Assembly: GCA_963716925.1 (NCBI GenBank)
Contig: CAVQUX010000033.1
Coordinates: 186,001-250,000, forward strand
Origin: DAISKN01 sp963716925
GTDB lineage: Bacteria; Acidobacteriota; Vicinamibacteria; Marinacidobacterales; SMYC01
DNA length: 64,000 nt
Reading direction: 5' to 3'
A program made the position numbers and the translations under genes. Within the stretch, counting starts at the first letter, position 1; every line of letters starts with the position of its first letter. The notes under the pieces are model-generated. The model was not told where the DNA came from and did not search any database. It saw only the letters and a program-made list of their open reading frames with translations. Below, one piece after another: positions 60,787 through 64,000 of the stretch.

Positions 60787-62855
60787 GGTGCACTCCGTCC
60801 TTCGTCTGATCGTTGTTGCGCGGGGACTTCGACCGTATCGATTCGCATCAGCCGCAGGAGCTCGGCGCTGAGCTCGGCGACGCTCGGATGGTTGAAGAGC
60901 GTGGAGCCGGGAAGCCTCAGCCCCAGGTCGTCCTCGAGCTGCGACAGCAGCTCCCGGCCCTTCAGCGATTCGAGACCGTAGGATCCGAGACCGCGGCGCG
61001 GATCGATCTGCCGCCATCCGATTCGCAGGCCCCGAGCGATCTGACGGCAGAGGTGCTCTTCGAGAGCCAGGCGGCGCAGCCGGGGGCTCATCGCCACGAG
61101 ACTCTCGCGGTTCACGCCGTGCCCGTTGCCGGGCGAGGCCTCGAAGCCGTCCAGTCGCGATTCCCATAGCACCTCCGAGCTCCCGGAGAGGAAGTCGGCC
61201 CGGCAGGCATGCCTCTGGATTTTCCCGCTGGAGGTCATCGGAATGCTCCCCACCTTCAGCAGTCGCAGCGCGTAAAGCGGAAGCTCGAACTCGTCGGCGA
61301 CCGCCTCCCGAACGGCGCGAGCGATGCTCTCGAGCTCCGAGGGTCCGGCGCCGCGAAAGCGTCGTTCGACCTCCTGGGCGACCACGAGACGCTCCTCGTC
61401 CTCGATGGCCACCGAGAACGCCGCCCCGAATCCCGGTCGGAGCGCCTCATGAGCCTCCCCGACCACCCACTCGATATCCTGAGGATAGAAATTGCTGCCG
61501 CGGATGATGATGAGGTCCTTCAACCGTCCGGTGATGGAGAGCTGGCCGCGGTCGAGAACGCCGAGGTCTCCCGTCCTCAGGAACGGCCCCTCGTTCGTAT
61601 CGGCGGAGTACGCGTCGAAGGTCTCGCGCGTTTCTCGGGAGCGGTTCCAGTACCCCCGCGCCACCGTGGGTCCCGCCAGCCAGATCTCGCCCTCCACGCC
61701 ATCGGAGCAGAAACGGCGCGTCCCGGGGTCCACGATCGCGATCCTCGTCTCCCGGCGCGCGCGACCGCAAGCGACGGGTGCCTTGGGCGCCGCCGGCGAT
61801 TCTTTTCTCCTTCCGCCGCAAACCATGAGGGTCGCTTCCGCAAGACCGTAGGAAGGGAAGAACGATTGCGCGGAGAATCCGCACGGTGCGAAGTACCCCG
61901 CGAATCGGTCCATCGTGGCCCGGCGCACCGGCTCGGCGCCCGTGTAGGCAAGAGTCCACGACGACAGGTCCAGATGGGCACGCTCCTCCGGCCGCACCTT
62001 CCGAACGCAGAGGTCATACGCGAAATTGGGCGCGCCGCTGTGGGTGACGCGGAACTTGCTGATCGCCTGAAGCCAGCGGATGGGTCTCGCGACGAATTGA
62101 GCGGGAGGGATGAGAACCGCCGGATAGCCGGTATAGAGCGGGTTCATCAACCCCTCGACCAGGCCCATGTCGTGAAAATGCGGAAGCCAGGTGAGAGAGA
62201 CCGTGCTCCGAGACAGGCCGAAGACCTCCCGCATGTAGTCGCAGTTGTAGAGGAGGTTCGCGTGACTGACCATGACGCCTCGAGGCTCCGAGGTGGAGCC
62301 CGAGGTGTATTGCAGGAAGGCGAGGTCTTCGGAGCTCACCCTTGGCGGTTCCCAGAGCCCCGCCAGCCCGCTGTCGGCTTCGTCGATGGACAGCTGGCGC
62401 ACCGAAGCCAGGCTCGGTTTCCGGCTCCACGCGGGCGGCGTTTCAGAGAGGGCTCCGCCACCGGTCAGAACCAAGGCGGCCCCCGAGTCTTCGAGGATTC
62501 TCTCGAGGCGAGGAAGTCCCCGATTCGGCCGAGGCGGGAGGACGGGAACCGCTATGACACCCGCGTAGAGGCATCCCAGGAAGGCGGAAATAAAATCCAG
62601 CCCCGGCTGAAAGACTAGAAGCGCGCGATCTCCTGGAGAGGCGGCCCGTTTCAGGAGAACCGCCATACTACGGGCGCTGCGATCCAGATCGCCATAGGTT
62701 AAGAATTTAACTTCGGAGTCATCGTCCGAGGCGAGCCGGTAGGCGAGCTGCTCCGCCTCGGTCTCGGCTCGAAAGCGAACAACGTCAACAAAAGTGGACG
62801 CTGCAACCCTACGGCTCGGCGTTTGCGCAATCGTGCTGTGCGACTCGGTAGACAT
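60783..62855 (-). CDS. Fatty acyl-AMP ligase (FAAL) with C-terminal acyl carrier domain
   Basis: A protein of 690 residues. ATG 62855 is chosen because a G-rich ribosome site precedes it and the FAAL core (FVDVVRFRAETEAEQLAYRL) starts soon after; the frame is open further upstream. Adenylation motifs are LQYTSGSTSEPRGVMVSH, LTWLPHFHDMGLVEGLMNPL, SGAPNFAYDLCVRKV and FLRTGDLGVL. The last 85 residues are a carrier domain with the modification Ser in GSYGLESLKGRE. The enzyme activates a fatty acid as the adenylate and loads it onto its own carrier, starting the assembly line. It is the first gene of the leftward operon FAAL-PKS-NRPS. Confidence 0.9.
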   Translation of the reverse strand: MSTESHSTIAQTPSRRVAASTFVDVVRFRAETEAEQLAYRLASDDDSEVKFLTYGDLDRSARSMAVLLKRAASPGDRALLVFQPGLDFISAFLGCLYAGVIAVPVLPPRPNRGLPRLERILEDSGAALVLTGGGALSETPPAWSRKPSLASVRQLSIDEADSGLAGLWEPPRVSSEDLAFLQYTSGSTSEPRGVMVSHANLLYNCDYMREVFGLSRSTVSLTWLPHFHDMGLVEGLMNPLYTGYPAVLIPPAQFVARPIRWLQAISKFRVTHSGAPNFAYDLCVRKVRPEERAHLDLSSWTLAYTGAEPVRRATMDRFAGYFAPCGFSAQSFFPSYGLAEATLMVCGGRRKESPAAPKAPVACGRARRETRIAIVDPGTRRFCSDGVEGEIWLAGPTVARGYWNRSRETRETFDAYSADTNEGPFLRTGDLGVLDRGQLSITGRLKDLIIIRGSNFYPQDIEWVVGEAHEALRPGFGAAFSVAIEDEERLVVAQEVERRFRGAGPSELESIARAVREAVADEFELPLYALRLLKVGSIPMTSSGKIQRHACRADFLSGSSEVLWESRLDGFEASPGNGHGVNRESLVAMSPRLRRLALEEHLCRQIARGLRIGWRQIDPRRGLGSYGLESLKGRELLSQLEDDLGLRLPGSTLFNHPSVAELSAELLRLMRIDTVEVPAQQRSDEGRSAP

Positions 62856-63013
62856 GCCCCCCCTTACCACGAACGACCCGATGGTGATCGAGCTCGAGCC
62901 GAGGCGTGAAGGACGAGCACAGCAATCCTGCGCAGCGTCGCAGGCTCGAAGCCGGCCGCCCAAACACCCCCCGCACCGACACACGGACACCAAGCCGCGG
63001 TTCGACGCTGCCA

Positions 63014-63041
63014 AGTATTCCAATTCCACGCCCGTTGTCAA
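63014..63041 (-). promoter_or_regulatory. Promoter for the FAAL-PKS-NRPS operon
   Basis: On the minus strand TTGACA occupies 63041-63036. After a 16-nt spacer AATACT follows at 63019-63014 (ATACTT if the spacer is 17). It lies about 160 nt upstream of the FAAL start at 62855. The -35 box is one arm of an inverted repeat shared with the divergent promoter. Confidence 0.6.
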
Positions 63042-63061
63042 GCCGCGGCGAAGGCTTGACA
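63036..63061. promoter_or_regulatory. Inverted repeat joining two divergent -35 boxes (candidate operator)
   Basis: A perfect 9-bp inverted repeat, TGTCAAGCC (63036-63044) and GGCTTGACA (63053-63061), has an 8-nt centre. Each arm contains the -35 hexamer of one promoter. A dimeric regulator binding here would block or activate both directions at once. Confidence 0.6.
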
Positions 63062-63083
63062 TCCGAGCCAGCGGGTGTATGCT
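63056..63083 (+). promoter_or_regulatory. Promoter for the rightward FAAL gene
   Basis: TTGACA at 63056-63061, a 16-nt spacer and TATGCT at 63078-63083. The expected transcript starts near 63090, about 57 nt before the TTG start chosen for the gene. The 62856-63146 intergenic stretch holds this promoter pair, the inverted repeat and the leader hairpin, and I see no gene in it. Confidence 0.6.
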
Positions 63084-63100
63084 CACGGCGGCGGTGGATA

Positions 63101-63118
63101 ACCGGGGTTATTCCCGGT
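63101..63118 (+). promoter_or_regulatory. Leader hairpin upstream of the rightward FAAL gene
   Basis: ACCGGG (63101-63106) pairs with CCCGGT (63113-63118) around a 6-nt loop. It falls inside the predicted 5' leader and covers the alternative GTG start at 63117. No known riboswitch was recognised. Confidence 0.35.
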
Positions 63119-63146
63119 GTTTCGAGGTCGAGCCAACGGGGGGCAA

Positions 63147-64000
<854 letters not shown>

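Overview
The window is about 64 kb of GC-rich DNA, probably from a member of the Acidobacteriota and possibly an uncultured one. This is inference from gene content. It carries an ADOP-type MacB/FtsX permease, a winged-helix regulator fused to a TolB-like propeller, a TPR-CHAT protein beside an ECF-like sigma factor, and a DUF2911 protein, and that mix is typical of the phylum. No rRNA, tRNA, CRISPR array or insertion sequence was seen.

Layout, left to right. (1) 1-3376: the end of an AddB-like nuclease and a complete AddA-like helicase whose C-terminal nuclease motif looks degenerate. (2) 3542-11069: a caspase-fold signalling island. It holds a clostripain-family (C11) protease with its own terminator, then a TPR-CHAT protein with a signal peptide translationally coupled to a sigma-70-like factor, a single-pass membrane protein resembling anti-sigma partners, a shortened NarL/LuxR-type regulator and a two-helix membrane protein. 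(3) 11117-25335: mixed metabolic and envelope genes: MBL hydrolase, secreted amidohydrolase, ADOP permease, wHTH-TolB sensor, globin, DUF983, a Tat-exported MSOX-like oxidoreductase, a membrane protein with a repeated ectodomain, Lgt, and two overlapping secreted proteins. (4) 25558-35826: a membrane glycosyltransferase-like protein, a Rieske oxygenase split into two ORFs, a UbiA prenyltransferase, a SPASM-like radical SAM enzyme, two B12-type radical SAM enzymes, a GT2 glycosyltransferase and a membrane/propeller protein. Together these suggest an uncharacterised polyprenyl or lipid-linked pathway. (5) 36501-64000: a large FAAL-PKS-NRPS cluster.

The cluster is the main item. A divergent promoter region at about 63.0 kb has two TTGACA boxes forming the arms of a perfect inverted repeat. 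It fires left into FAAL-ACP, then PKS (KS-AT-MT-KR-ACP), then NRPS, joined by 4-nt stop/start overlaps. It fires right into a second FAAL gene that leaves the window. The NRPS reads as C-C-A-PCP-E / C-A-PCP / C-C-A-PCP / C-A-PCP-R. The expected product is a lipo-tetrapeptide: an acyl chain extended by one alpha-methyl-beta-hydroxy unit, four residues with the first epimerised, and reductive release as an aldehyde or alcohol. An MbtH gene sits at the 3' end in convergent orientation.

The NRPS frame is broken by three single-base indels (near 52303, 42733 and 41985). All lie in or next to near-identical internal repeats. Correcting them gives one 6,160-residue frame, so I read them as probable assembly or consensus errors, or very recent mutations, and not as gene boundaries.
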